A stretch of DNA of 64,000 bases from Argopecten irradians (GCF_041381155.1 NC_091137.1:18087655-18151654), one strand, 5' to 3'; counted from the first letter of the stretch, positions 50,201 to 62,563 are shown. The notes: a model not told the origin generated them from the letters alone. Numbers and translations are program-made.

Positions 50201-52016
50201 CTATTTTTAACAGTTCAACTTATCAGAGAATATCTTCAACTAATATGCATCATAAACTGGAAGAAAATTTTGACATGCTAATTTTTGTTCGGTAATCTGT
50301 CCAAAACTATAATGTTGATGAATTCAATTAAGAAAATCATTCAAACGGACAGACAATTTGATAGAATTACCTGAACAATTCTGCTCCACAACAAATACAA
50401 TCATACATCCCCTTCTCAAACTTGTTTACATAGGCACCAGTGAAAGGCTGAAACAGAACAAATATCAGGCTAATTGTAAAATGTTACTAAATGTGGTTTA
50501 ACTTTTCTTATGATTTAATTTTAGACATTTAGCTAAATCAAAGGTCAAAATAATAGATTATGGTCTGGTCACTATGGTGACACATATATGACAGTTACAC
50601 ATGGTTTCACCAAAAGGGACCTTTACTGTTCTGATACTTTACAGCATAGCTTGAAAGGTCGTGATCACACAGACATAAACTACAATTTATAGCTAGTCTG
50701 TCAATGACTTAAATTACTGCCTGTATATAACATTTAATAACCATCTGCCTATAGTGTCTGGATTTTAGACTAACTGTGCAGTATTACTATAATAGCAGGA
50801 CCTGTGCTTTAAATAACTTCTAAAAGGCTAAAGAAAAGACTGCATATATATGTTTTATTTTAATTTCCATATCCAAATACCTAGTAATGGCAAAAAGATT
50901 TTAGCATCAATACTGAGGGTAAAATTAGTAAATATTATGACACTTCAAAAATGTAAGATAACTAGTAGAAAGCAGCAAAAATATGCAAATAAAATATCTT
51001 ACCGGTTCAGTGTTTTTTTCTCTACATACTAGGTACTGTTCTGGTGTTAGGCGTTCTTCCCAGTGTTTATTTGAATATGTGCGAGGGTCCTCTGGATCAA
51101 ACTGTGCAGAAGGAGATGCCCCTTTGAATACAAAACATCAATTTTTGTTTTTAAATTACTACATAATACAAACCGATACTGTCCCACTTATTTATTTCAA
51201 TCCTGATTCATTATTTAATCTATTAATCTGCTATTATCATTGCAACACCATATCTAATATTCCTTAGTTAATATGTTTGCTTACTTATTTAAATCTATCT
51301 TTACAATATTATGTGACATACTATAAGCTTATACTGTAGGTTAATGTCATATTATTCGTTTATATTGATGGCAGACTACAGAGTATCATAAAATGTTAAT
51401 TTTGGATCTTCATTTTTTGTTAGATTTAATTATTAGACTTGTATGAAAAGTGTCCAAAATAATACAGATTTCTTCAACTTCGTCCCAGCAAGAACAACTT
51501 CTTATATTATGAAAAAAGTTTTGTTTCAAAATTACACGAGTTTTGTGTATTTGTAATAAAGGTTTTCTTTTATATTACGTGAATTCTACTAACAGATTGT
51601 GTATAGTATAAGATGCTATAGGCCTATACATATATATATGCATGTAGGTTCTGACAGAAATGTTTGTTTACGTGCGTGACCTAATTTCAACATGGCATCT
51701 GCCGGACCCCAGATCCCTCAAAAAATCGACATATGTCTGATAACAAAGCGACAACCACGTATATGCACATGGCATGTCACTGAAATTTAATGTAATCCAT
51801 TCAATGTAAAGAAATTGGTACATATGCGATAATGTGAAAACATAACAGAGAAACATGAACTTCAACATGAATTTCTCCTTCACTGACCCTTTGCGTTCAC
51901 TTACATCGGACGACCTGCTGAAACGCTGGCGAAATTGTTTTCATTGCATCAGGAGTTGTTGTTCTAGTAACAATTGCCCTTGATGTGCATACTATGCGGC
52001 ATAAACTGCGCAACAT
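47204..52016 (-). CDS. MSRB2: Mitochondrial methionine-R-sulfoxide reductase B2, 5 coding exons
   Basis: Minus-strand exons 52016-51905, 51121-51003, 50447-50371, 50122-49975, 47299-47204; phases close to 183 residues plus stop. The enzyme reduces methionine-R-sulfoxide in proteins. Residues 1-37 ([20 protein letters not shown]...) are Arg/Ser/Thr-rich with no acidic residue before Asp23, as in mitochondrial presequences. The domain follows: [32 protein letters not shown], the zinc pairs CICC and [27 protein letters not shown], and the catalytic Cys in RFCIN. LRRPDNS and HVFPDGP match vertebrate MSRB2. The site that carries a resolving Cys in many bacterial enzymes (SGCGWPSF) is Ser here, as expected for this class. 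It is a Cys form, not a selenoprotein. The upstream ATG at 52016 was preferred over 51944 because it adds the targeting peptide. Confidence 0.94.
47712..49490. mobile_element. Non-autonomous hAT-type DNA transposon
   Basis: A perfect 8-bp target duplication ATAGCTAC (47704-47711 and 49491-49498) flanks inverted ends that share AGGGCTGTAACGRGTAC. The 8-bp duplication and these ends are typical of hAT. Inside, apart from a nested element at 48060-49062, there is no transposase frame. Confidence 0.85.
48060..49062 (-). mobile_element. AGCTCACCTGG element with about five tandem units, nested in hAT
   Basis: Minus-strand copy of the element at 30665. It begins (plus strand) acaagaggcccagagggcct and ends gggccaggtgagct. 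About five units carry atgcagaactcta and ccaaatttggt. The last part has a (ggggt)n run at about 48848-48871 and a gacggacgacggac run. Confidence 0.85.
49841..49997 (-). repeat. 62-bp tandem repeat overlapping the MSRB2 exon-4 donor
   Basis: About 2.5 copies with cctgacctaccttttta at 49841, 49903 and 49965. The third copy contains the real exon-4 5' splice site (minus strand AAAAAG|GTAGGT at 49975/49974). Exact copies of that donor lie 62 and 124 bases further into the intron. Confidence 0.85.
50162..50230 (+). mobile_element. CTCCACCGC-type MITE end in MSRB2 intron 3
   Basis: ttaaagatgctccaccgctg then atcaaaaacagga matches the left end of the element at 53032. The opposite end is not found, so the length is unclear. 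Confidence 0.6.
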
Positions 52017-53031
52017 TTTCACTGAGGAAGACATTTTGCATATTCCGTATGTTTTCACTTGGCCTAGACCGTTGCAAGTCGAGGAAAATTCTCAGTGTGC
52101 CGATTGATGACGTCATGGAATCTCCCCGCAGAAAATTCGCGTGCAAAAGGGGATTCCCCTCATTGCTATTTATAAATATAAGGGAGATTCCCTGATTCGA
52201 TATAAATCACAATGATAAATTCACATCAATAGACCCGATCAAAATGACGATTTCAAAACCATTAAAAAAAACTTTAATATAATCTGTGACAAATTTCAAT
52301 ATATTTTAACACCACCAATTTTGTACGTTCACGCACGTGAGAGACCATAATAAATCATATGTGTAACGTACACATTTGTAGATCTTTGAAATTATGATCG
52401 ATTGATGGATACACGTATATATATAGGCCAAACTGTAACTTAAGAGTTATGAATTGATCGATAAATTGCATGTTCATTATACATTGCAGTTTTATTTATT
52501 TATTTTTTTTTTTCAAATAGTTCCAAGATCTCTCTAACTCTGGCTGAATGAGGTTTTTTCATCTTTATTACTTTTTTTGCCAAATATAGATCTAAATTGT
52601 ATAATAAGAATTTTTTAAAGCGTGATAATATAGGCAGGTTTAGCGGACTAATCTTATTATATCTCATCATATGATTAAAGTGAACAGTCGGGCAAGGACG
52701 GCTAAAGTCGGTGAAAATGGTGTGAATGTATCCAGTTTAATTTCTAATGAAATGGAAAAAAAAATCTCTCGTCAAAATTTGAAGAATGATAAATGCTGAC
52801 AAGCTATTTAAGTAAAAACGACATCGTGGAATATTCCTTCGGCAATGAAGAATAAATAGATACATCATACCAGGAAGTAAGAAAGCCCGGAATTCCGGAA
52901 TTTAATATGTTTTATTTGTTATACACGCCTTGAAATAAAAATATCGAAAAGAGAAATCTCCAAACTGGAAATAACGAAAAGGAGCTAAGATAGCGCTCTA
53001 ACACACATCACAAGGGAAACATTACAGAAGT
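52017..53031. other. Upstream flank of MSRB2
   Basis: Contains a T run at about 52505 and scattered palindromes but no gene. It is the likely MSRB2 promoter side; no specific element recognised. Confidence 0.35.
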
Positions 53032-53396
53032 TTAAAAATGCTCCACCGCTGACAAATGGTATTTTTTCATTATCAAAAACAGGAGCAGACGATTTCGTAT
53101 TTTTCTTCAGTTACAAAAGTTACTTACTTTACACCATTACCGCCGTTGAAAAGTTTGAGCTTCTAATTTTACTTCAAGTTAAAAATATGAAAAAACAATT
53201 AATTGCATCCCGAAAAAATTCCGTGGCACTATATCCTATATGGAATGAAGTACTGATTACGCATGACCCAAAATCAAAATAAATTATTTTATATTATTTT
53301 TTGTGTTAATTAGACTTATGTATACACTATTAAACACTAACTATTGTTCAAATGATGAATGCCATTTATGCTCTGTCGGCGGTGGAGCATCTTTAA
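53032..53396. mobile_element. 365-bp CTCCACCGC-type MITE, full copy
   Basis: The ends ttaaaaatgctccaccgctg and cggcggtggagcatctttaa are inverted repeats. The right two-thirds are nearly identical to 9047-9261, and the left end matches 50162. TTAA at each end may be the target site. Confidence 0.8.
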
Positions 53397-53411
53397 GAAA
53401 AAAATGATTTT

Positions 53412-53544
53412 AGTTGAGGAGCTCTCCCAATCTAATTAAATCCGCTCCACTATGATACTCAAGTCTACATTACGCGCGTAACGATTATCGAAGTGCAGCA
53501 GAATTACGAGTCTAATTTTAATTAGATTGGGAGCTCTCCTTAAC
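53412..53544. mobile_element. 133-bp foldback element
   Basis: The arms gttgaggagctctcccaatc and gattgggagctctccttaac, each extended by taatta-type bases, flank a unique loop with acgcgcgtaacg. Confidence 0.7.
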
Positions 53545-53780
53545 TTTTCTGTAACACATATTTCCTAATATGGAGAATTTAGTCGGAATGTGGATGAAAC
53601 TGGATCCAGATATCGTTTACCGCTGTAGATAATACGCTAATACCGGGATACAAAGAAATCTTCTGGGTAGGACGTAGAAAACGTTGATTTGGTCATATGA
53701 CCGCGAAAAAATAATTTATGACACATTTTTCCGTCATGACGGTGACACGGTCATTTTCGGTAATACTTGCTCGATAACAT

Positions 53781-53936
53781 ACAGTTGATAGTAGACTAAA
53801 GGTTACACTCTTGTGCACACGCAGCGCACGAGGTTTAGACTACAGGTAGACACGGAGTGCACAAGATTTAGCTACAGGTGGACACGGTGTCCAGGTACAT
53901 TCAGACCTAGACAGACATGGTGATGTGCTACAGCTA
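53781..53936 (+). repeat. Left arm of an 8.8-kb inverted-repeat pair with minisatellite
   Basis: acagttgatagtagactaaa, then degenerate units tagacacggagtgcac, then acattcagacctagacagac. The same order recurs on the other strand at 62301-62563. Confidence 0.75.
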
Positions 53937-54629
53937 GGGATCGGGGGAAGAATACATTCTTCAATTTGAAATAATACATAGTTATAATTTTTAGTGTTTA
54001 ATTTTTTTCATTACAACATCTAACTATATACCATATTTTTCTTAGTAAATACATCTCTGCTGCATAAATAAAACCTTTTCACTGCAAAAGTAACAAAGAT
54101 TAATTCATATTCATTAAGTAAATGTCTAATTAATTTTATATCAGTAGTTTCCATTTCATATCAAATACATTACGTTTTCAAAAGTCAATGTCTTATGGGT
54201 AGATTGCATCACATATATACCATTTACATGAAATAAACGCATTTGCACAAGTCAAAACAACTTTGAATTACAGCAAAAACCAGTCTTATTGTGCTTTTGA
54301 AACACTTTTTATTTCATAATAAGCTGTCAGTAATACAATCATATACCGGGTAAGACATAGCTTTTAAATAAAAAGATTTGATGCATATCAATCAGTTATC
54401 TAGCGCTTGTAGATCGTCACTCATTGAAATATATACACTTGTATATTATTTTTCTTTGCTAGTTTAAGTTCTAAAAGTAGTGTTCGTAAAATAGCTTAAT
54501 TACGCATCCTTCATTAAAAACTGAACGTCTTTAAAAGATCATGATCACTTCAAACTATGTGACGTCTTCCACTTGTTGTAGGCTATTTGTTTTGATTCTT
54601 ATGCATATATTATTCCTATATCTTTTACG
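53937..54629. other. No recognised gene
   Basis: AT-rich. I looked here for the missing endonuclease part of the LINE that follows and did not find it. Confidence 0.4.
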
Positions 54630-57452
54630 TTGAGAATAGAACAAATATCCGAAGTAAGACAAATTAAAGATGATATTCATACTAGATATGTATGTGAAAA
54701 TATACGGTGGATGGATGGAAATATAAATGAGATAAGACAAAATCTTATGGAAAATATGAATTCATTAGATGATTCACTTAGACCTTCATTGACAAACCCG
54801 GTTGATATTGAAAGATGTATTGAACGAATTGGTTCTATTCTACGTGATGTATGTTGACCGTTGTGTGATGTTTTTACTTGTAATTTACATAAATCGTATG
54901 AATGTCAAAGGAAGAAATCAGCATTGAAAGAAGATAAACTCTGGTTCAATGATATTTGTAAGCAAAAGTACAACGAATACAAAAGAGCCTTGTATAATTT
55001 TAATAATGAGAAAAATGACAGTAATCATAAAGCGCTTGCAGAGAAAAAGACCGCTTATAAAAAGTATGAAGTAAGACTTAAAAGAGAATATCAACGACAT
55101 GAAGGTGATATGATGGAATATTTAAGAAAACATAATCCAAAACATTTTTACAAATTATTCTGCAAAACTAAATAAAAAACATCTGATAAACTTTCAATTG
55201 ATGATTTCTTCCTCCACTTCAAGAATCTCGCGAGCCAATGTAACCTAAATGGGGATCAATGTACCAACAATACTAATGATTTTATTGATAACAATTTGTC
55301 CTATGTGTTTAATGAATTAGATAAGGAAATTACTGATCAAGAGGTATTATTTTCTATACGCAAATTAAAAAGAAACAAAAATTGTGGTGTCGACAAAATA
55401 CTTAATGAACTTTTCCTTGATTGTAAGGACATACTTGCTTCATTTTTGGTCAAGCTTTTTAATGCCATTTTTAATTCGGGCATATTTCCAGAGGCCTGGT
55501 CTACTGGTTCTATCACACCAGTTTTTAAGAAAGGTGATACTGAAAATATTAATAACTACAGAGGAATAACTCTTGTTAGCTGTATGGGTAAACTTTTTAC
55601 ATCCATATTGAATGAACGTTTAGTAAAGTGGAGTACTGAAAATGATATTATAACATATGCTCAATTTGGCTTCAAACCGGGCTATTCAACGATAGATGCA
55701 ATATATGTACTTCAAACCTTAATTAACAAGTATCTAAGTAAAAAAGGGCGGGAGATTGTATTGTTGTTTTAAGGATTATAAGAAGGCATTCGATCTTATT
55801 GATAGATCTCAGTTATGGAGTAAATTGATTAAACAGGGTGTAAGAGGGAAACTGTTACAAATAATTCAATCATTATATAGTTCGGTCAAATCTTGTGTTA
55901 AGCATAATGGTTATTATTCAGATTTTTTCTCAAATACAATCGGTCTCTTCCAAGGAGAAATTCTCTCCCCGATTTTGTACTCATTATTTGTAAGTGATTG
56001 TGAAATGCACTTTATTAATGAATGCTGTCCATCAATTGAACTTAATTAATAAGTATTTTTCTTTTAATGTATGCAGATGATACAGTGCTTTTTGCAGAAA
56101 CACCAGAGAAATTACAGCAAATGTTAGATGCTCTGAAGTCTTACAATAATAAGCATAGCCTTAATTTGAATATTGATAAGACAAAAATAGTTGTGTTTAG
56201 GAATGGGGGCATTATTAGAAACACTGAAAAGTGGTTTTATAATGGAAGCGAATTACAAATTGTTGACCGATTCAATTATCTTGGAATGCTTTTCAATTAT
56301 AATGGGAAATTTTATGTAACTCAAAAACATGTTGCTGAACAAGGCAATAAGGCTTATTATGCAATCAATAGTAAGTTCAAAAATCATCAATTTAACGTAA
56401 GTACACAATGTTCTGTATTTGACACATATGTAAATAGTATATTGAGTTATAGTGCGGAAGTTTGGGGTTTTCATAAAGCCTTAGATGTAGAAAAGGTTCA
56501 TTTAAATTTTTGTAAAAAAATACTAGGGGTAAAAAAGAGCACTTGTAATAATTTAGTATATTGTGAACTCGGAAGATTGCCATTGTCAACATTAAGAAAA
56601 TTACGTATAATTAAGTACTGGCTTAAAATTCGTAACTCAAATAATTGTGTATTAAGAGCTTGATACGATCTGATGACAGTTGGATTTTAAATATACGAGG
56701 GGAATTAAATAAATTAGGATTAACATATCTCTGGAACAATACGACAGTAGATGATAAAGTTACTTATAAAATTATTGAGAATAGATTTTACGATGTTTAT
56801 AGACAAGAACTAATTTCAAATGTACAAACGATATCAAAGGGGTTTCTTTATAGACATATTATAGATAAATTCACTCTTCAATTTTACCTAACAAAATCAA
56901 TTAATAATTCACATAAGAAGAATATTGCACGTATAAGACTTAGTTCACATAATTTAAATATTGAACAAGGGAGGTATAGGAATCGTCAGAGAATTCAAAG
57001 ATTGTGTGAGGTATGTAATGCTAATGACATTGAAGATGAATTTCACTTTATACTTTTATGTAATTGTTACTCTGAATTAAGAAAATATATATTAAATCAT
57101 ATTATTATAGACGTCCTAGTGTGTTTAAGTTGGTACTTTTATTATCAACCCAGAATATAGGGGAATTAAACAGGTTAGGAAAATATATAGATTTGGCTTT
57201 AAAGCTACGAGATAATTTAATTTCTAATTTAAGTTAATTAATATTCCAAGGTTTGAAATGTGCATTATAAATCATTGATCTTATGTTTTATGAAATGGTA
57301 TATATACATAATTAATCATACAATGTATCTGTTTTGCTATGAAAAATGTAGTTATATGTTTGTCCAGCACTGTCTGCATTGTTATATTGTATATGTTCAT
57401 GTCAACTCTCCGATGTTTTAAAAAACAAGGAAATAAAAGAATCTGAATCTGC
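54630..57452 (+). mobile_element. 5'-truncated non-LTR retrotransposon (LINE)
   Basis: Translated pieces in order: a linker ending LRKHNPKHFYKLFCK (about 54861-55173), then RT blocks KLKRNKNCGVDKILNELF, ITPVFKKGDTENINNYRGIT and AQFGFKPGYSTIDAIYVLQ (55296-55772), DYKKAFDLIDRSQLW and GLFQGEILSPILYSLF (55756-56049), the catalytic MYADDTVLF (from 56067), and a C-terminal Cys/His region with RLCEVCNANDIEDEFHF and CNCYSEL (to 57160). It has no endonuclease domain. Frame changes near 54858, 55190, 55765, 56050 and 56650, with several stops, break it. The 3' end is marked by aataaaagaatctgaatctg. Clade uncertain: Jockey/I-like rather than CR1. Confidence 0.9.
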
Positions 57453-57776
57453 CGGTAAACACAATATATTTATGATCCCAACCCCGCAAGTTATCTTGAC
57501 CGTATATATTGCGTCATGGTCCAATAATCATAATTTGTCAAACATACAGGTAAGCCACAATATCTAGCTATATACAGGGACCTCAAGGTGACCATCGATA
57601 GATGGCCAGAGGGCAGAATCGTTGCCTTCTCTGTTTGTACGGCTTTATCTGAATACTTTACCGTTTGAAAATCATATAGGGTTACGCGACCGACTCTAAT
57701 TTTTTACACTCGACCTTAACTGTTTTTCCACTTTTCAACAACAAAAAACATAAAAAGTCGGGATTTCGTTCTCAGA

Positions 57777-57932
57777 CTCCGGTTCCAGCCATCAGTTTAG
57801 CATGAAAGACACTAAAAAAAATAGGAAAAAAATCCTCCCGACCGATCGATCCTACTCCGGTTCCAGCCATCAGTTTAGCATGAAAGACACTAAAAAAAAT
57901 AGGAAAAAAATCCTCCCGACCGATCGATCCTA
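57777..57932. repeat. Two identical tandem copies of a 78-bp unit
   Basis: Both start ctccggttccagccatcagt and end ccgaccgatcgatccta; I see essentially no differences, so the duplication is recent or an assembly collapse/expansion. Confidence 0.85.
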
Positions 57933-59384
57933 TTTGTTTATGAATTTGAAATACATTAATACCATATTTATTAGATACACATACAATTACATGCATGTTG
58001 GAGAGCCTGGGTAGACATGTACATCGCATCCTGGGAGTAGATTGGGATGAGGTAAAAACTAGCTGGTAAAATATGGTAAGTGATGCTGAATACACCTACA
58101 TGTAACTTATTGTCATGACAGGCAGCCGTGAAGTGGAGCTGACGAGAGCTGTACATTGCGTAAATCAAGCATGTTTGGCACAACCTTAAATTTACCAAAA
58201 ATACATGTACAATAGTAGCATTGTTAAAAATTTAGCTATCTTTGTTCACAGAGCTAATGAAGTTAGAAATTCAATATTATTTGATAATTGATATATTTGT
58301 TGTGTGCATCCTTTCGCTGATTTCTTTTTTTTTTATTTATATATATATAGTGTACATCCTTTTTTTCAAAAAAGTCTGTTTACCATTGTCATGTCTGTAT
58401 TTGTTTTGCACATAGGCTTTTTAGCCTATTTGCTAAATGAAATAAAGATGCATGTATATCCTTGATGTATATGTATATATTATGATCAAAATATTTCAAT
58501 GTTTGCAAAAGTTAGATAAGGTACTTATTAAACATTATAATATGGTATTTTATGTACATATTCAGAATAGTCAGTGTCAAATGAAAATAATAAAATAGCA
58601 ATTTGATGGATTTGGATATTCCAATAATCTAGAAATATCAAAATATTTTTCTTAATTATACACCTGGTATTTTGATTATATATTTTTTTAATTTTAATAT
58701 ACAAACAAGGATTTATAAGTAAGATATAAGCTTTCATTATCAAATTAATTAAAATGCAACAACCAGTTAAAATACATATCCCTGTTGACTAGCATGAAAT
58801 TTACGTATTTGTGTGATGAGTACAATGTATATATGTAGAGAGGCTGCCACCTAAGTACATCATGCTATAAATCGACCTCTTGGGGTTGGGATAAGGTACG
58901 TATACAGGTGTTGTTAGCTGTGATACACCTGACTGAACATATCGACGGGGCCCAAGGCGCCATGTCCAAGTCTGACCAATGTTAGGGAGTCTCAATGTTA
59001 GGTAATTCGTACAAACCGGGCTACGCTATTTACGCTCGTGGAATACTTGCTCGGTATTCAACTCATGGCCAAGAATTCAAAAATGCAAGTTGCTCACGGA
59101 ACAGTAGAGTGTTTCACCAATACGTAGAAGCAAAATTGATCTTTTATTGTATTAGACTTTGTCCTGTATTTCGCGCACAGTATAAACAGGTATGCCATAT
59201 CATGATTGAAAAGTGTGATTTTTGTTATATATTGAAACGCGCCAGGTTCCATGAAGCAAATGCATTACGTATATAATTTGACAGGGCATAAAACTAAATA
59301 TTCGCGCGCCTTGCCGTTTTGAAAACTATATGCCATACCTTCATAGTTAAACATTTTATGAAGGACTTAATCTGTTTATGTGTC
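57933..59384. other. No recognised gene
   Basis: AT-rich with a T run near 58328; small open frames have no support. Confidence 0.35.
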
Positions 59385-59763
59385 TGTCATAGAGAAATTT
59401 GGGATGTTCTTTGTTGTTATATAATTGTATAGTTTACTTATAGATGTGTTGACAAGTTTAAAATCTACCCTAAGGCATTGTGGTCTTATTTTTGTGGAGT
59501 AACCACCAATTACATATAGTATTCACATGTCAAAGTGTTTATAATCTACGGACAACTTATTCAGTGTCTACGTTGGATTACCAATACGAGTGAAGTTTCA
59601 TTTTATTTCTATGTAATGTGCCACATATGTTTGATATATGAGAAAGAAATACAATACAAGAGAAAAGCAAATTCCACTTGAATTCTTCGTTTTGTGTCCT
59701 GCAATTTATACTCATTACCAACGAAACGAACCCTCAATAACACAAACATTTTCTTTATTAAAA
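59385..59763 (+). repeat. 5' LTR
   Basis: Left long terminal repeat of the LTR element; shorter than its partner. Confidence 0.85.
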
Positions 59764-59892
59764 TTGGTGAGAGAATTCGGAGTAACTTGCCACAGGTAAG
59801 CCAAGTTACGTACAAGATCCCCGGGAACCTCAGCGAGACCCCAACCTTGGAGCACCAAGACTGTTGCCACAAATCTGCTCCGCATTTCAACA

Positions 59893-60861
59893 ATGGATAC
59901 CACATACCGAAACGAAATGTCGTACCAAAGATCATTCCCCTCAACGATACGAACAACGTTTCTACCAAATCTACCTTTCAACCGAAGATGGACACGTTCA
60001 TCCGACGACGCCTGCCAAACAACGGCTACAAGACACCAGGGACCCGAGATGCCATCTATCAGGCCAAAATCGTCGCCTCAGAATCAGTGTTTTAGATGTG
60101 GTAAGTGGGTATTCCATTGTTTTCAAGAGCACGTTAATTTCACCTGTCAGGCAAAATCAGCCCAATGTTTCAAATGTGGCAAGTTCGGACATTTTTCACG
60201 GGCTTGTTTTTCAAAGCGCCCAATTTCGGACCAATCAAACCAAAATCATAAATCAAAAAGTAAATTTCATAAAAGCAGGGACGCAAAACGCATGTCAGAG
60301 TTCATCTCACGAAAATCAATCGTATGTGCATTTCCATTTTCGGACCTTTCTGACTCAGAATTCACCAAAATAAACAAAAGAAATCAAATTCAAGTGCAAA
60401 TTGTAACATCAGTCAAAAGTCACAATGGCACAAGTGAAAACGAGCTGGAACTTAAAGAGCTCAAAATCACCAATGAAAATCTTGAAGCTGAAAATGTACG
60501 CTTGAAATCAGAACTAAACGAGAATCAAACTTATACCAATGAGCTAAGAGTCAGCTTTGCAGAAACTTTTAATTTGTACCAGAGTGAACATGAGCGTTTA
60601 AAAAGGGAGAATGCATTTTTTGAAAAAAGACACGATGATACATCTGGTGAAATAGATCGTCTCGAAAAAGATATAACAAAATACAAGGAAACAATCGCTA
60701 ATCTTGAAAGCAAGATTCAGAATTTCGAAAGAGAAAATTCGCTTGTAAATTCTCAAACGTCTCGACAAAATTGTCAATATTACGCACCTCCCAATCATAA
60801 CCAACCATTTCGGCCAAATCGAAGACGAGGAAATTTTGGAAACCAATTCGGTTACTATTAA
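59893..60861 (+). CDS. Gag-like protein of the LTR element
   Basis: A 322-codon frame. A canonical CX2CX4HX4C zinc knuckle (C92, C95, H100, C105) follows a less regular Cys/His cluster (C66, C69, H75, C76). Residues about 160-280 are Glu/Lys/Leu-rich with heptad spacing, a probable coiled coil. The tail is basic and Gly-rich (NRRRGNFGNQFGYY). A zinc knuckle placed before a coiled coil is not the usual gag order. It is an element gene, not a host gene. Confidence 0.7.
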   Translation: MDTTYRNEMSYQRSFPSTIRTTFLPNLPFNRRWTRSSDDACQTTATRHQGPEMPSIRPKSSPQNQCFRCGKWVFHCFQEHVNFTCQAKSAQCFKCGKFGHFSRACFSKRPISDQSNQNHKSKSKFHKSRDAKRMSEFISRKSIVCAFPFSDLSDSEFTKINKRNQIQVQIVTSVKSHNGTSENELELKELKITNENLEAENVRLKSELNENQTYTNELRVSFAETFNLYQSEHERLKRENAFFEKRHDDTSGEIDRLEKDITKYKETIANLESKIQNFERENSLVNSQTSRQNCQYYAPPNHNQPFRPNRRRGNFGNQFGYY

Positions 60862-61116
60862 ATTTTTAGCGGTTTTGCTTAACCCATGCTTTAAGCTAAT
60901 TTTACTTCTATATTTGAAGAGGTAAATGAAATTCAATGACAGTCTCTTGAAAACAACAGTATCCACTTTTATTACATGTGTATTAATTTGATGGGAAATC
61001 TATTGAATGAACGTTATAAGTTGAGAAAAGCCTAGGTGTATTTAGATTATCAACACTGACTTGTTTGACAAATAATTTAGACTCTGGGACAGAGTCTTCC
61101 TGAGCGAGAAGGAAGT

Positions 61117-61793
61117 TGTCATAGAGAAATTTGGGATGTTCTTTGTTGTTATATAATTGTATAGTTTACTTATAGATGTGTTGACAAGTTTAAAATCTAC
61201 CCTAAGGCATTGTGGTCTTATTTTTGTGGAGTGACCACCAATTACATATAGTATTCACATGTCAAAGTGTTTATAACCTTCCTTGAGGCAATGGTGTCAT
61301 TGATAAGCTAAGTAGATATATTTCATATCAAACTGTCGATATATTGTCAAGTCGTTTAATTGTGATAATATCTTTATGCTATTAATCTTGATTACATCCG
61401 GGTTTACCTATTGGACAATGGTCATTTTATTATAATAACCCATGCCTGATTTATGAACATCAGTTGGAACCCCAACCTTCAAGGCGGTCACTACGGATAT
61501 TTCTTGGATTACCAGATAGTGAACTGTGTGTGTGAACATTATTCAAATTCTGAACTTTTATAAGGTGGATCGCCATCTACGGACAACTAATTCAGTGTCT
61601 ACGTTGGATTACCAATACGAGTGAACTTTCATTTTATTTCTATGTAATGTGCCACATATGTTTGATATATGAGAAAGAAATACAATACAAGAGAAAAGCA
61701 AATTCCACTTGAATTCTTCGTTTTGTGTCCTGCAATTTACACTCATTACCAACGAACCGAACCCTCTATAACACAAACATTTTCTTTATTAAA
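61117..61793 (+). repeat. 3' LTR
   Basis: Right long terminal repeat of the LTR element, 677 bases, directly after the purine tract. Confidence 0.85.
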
Positions 61794-61797
61794 TGTC

Positions 61798-62300
61798 CTT
61801 AATATTATTATGCCCATCAATATATAATTTTTTAATCAAAATATTTTGCTGATCAAAATATCTCTTAGGCGGTAGTAATGAAATTCTTCTTCACGTAAGG
61901 TTCATCACTTAATGAGTTCTAACAAGAATTCCATCTACGTCTTTGGTTCGAACTATCCAAAGTAAGATTGATAAAAAGTCAATGTTTAAACTATACAATG
62001 CGGACTTGAACTATCTTTCCATGACACATAACCAGTACGTGGTTTAATTTAAACCTGTATGCAGTTAATTTGTTTTTTTTATAACTTCTACTAAACATCC
62101 TTATCATAAATTAAATTATATGATAATATTTATTGATACATTATACTTTATATTAATCAATTCAAATAAACATTACAGTACGAATGATTTCCAGTAATCA
62201 ACGGTAATTTTATGTTGCAATAAATATTATGTTTCTGATCGAAATAAATATTTCCATCTAGTCCATATAGACTACAGAATAAATAGATCTTTCTCATATC
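61798..62300. other. No recognised gene
   Basis: AT-rich interval between the LTR element and the right inverted-repeat arm. Confidence 0.4.
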
Positions 62301-62563
62301 TCTGTAACACATCTAGTCTGTCTGTGGTCTGAATGTAGTGGACATATTATCTGAACACGATGTCCTACTGTAATGGACACCGTGTTCACACGTAGTGCAC
62401 TCCGTGTCCATCTGTAGTCTAAACCTCGTGCACTCCGTGTCTACCTTTAGTCTAAACCTCGTGCACTCCGTGTCTACCTGTGGGGTAAACCTCGTGCACT
62501 CCGTGTCCACTCGTAGTTCACACCGTGTGCACAATGTATAACCTTTAGTCTACTACCAACTGT
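62301..62563 (-). repeat. Right arm of the 8.8-kb inverted-repeat pair, minisatellite-bearing
   Basis: About five units of a roughly 30-bp repeat (plus strand cctcgtgcactccgtgtcta) flanked by acctttagtctactaccaac and tctagtctgtctg, which are reverse complements of the left arm at 53781-53936. This arm has more minisatellite units. Confidence 0.75.

Larger units (their letters stand above)
59385..61793 (+). mobile_element. Gag-only LTR retrotransposon copy (fossil)
   Basis: Two direct repeats (59385-59763 and 61117-61793) begin TGTCATAGAGAAATTTGGGA and end ctttattaaa. A purine-rich tract (gagcgagaaggaag) stands right before the 3' copy, as expected for a polypurine tract. The 4-bp word TGTC flanks both outer ends. 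The interior is only about 1.35 kb and carries one gag-like frame and no recognisable pol, so the copy is non-autonomous. The two LTRs differ in length; over the shared part I count about six mismatches in about 375 bases, so insertion is fairly recent. Family within the LTR class is not decidable. Confidence 0.85.

Noticed and set aside
57440-57550. Possible SLC6-like exon ending LSNIQ before a GTAAGC donor
   Set aside because: Only the last few residues resemble SLC6 exon 5 (LLNIQ); no acceptor and no further similarity.
59609-59981. Minus-strand open frames over the 5' LTR region
   Set aside because: They overlap the LTR and gag start antisense and show no known domain.
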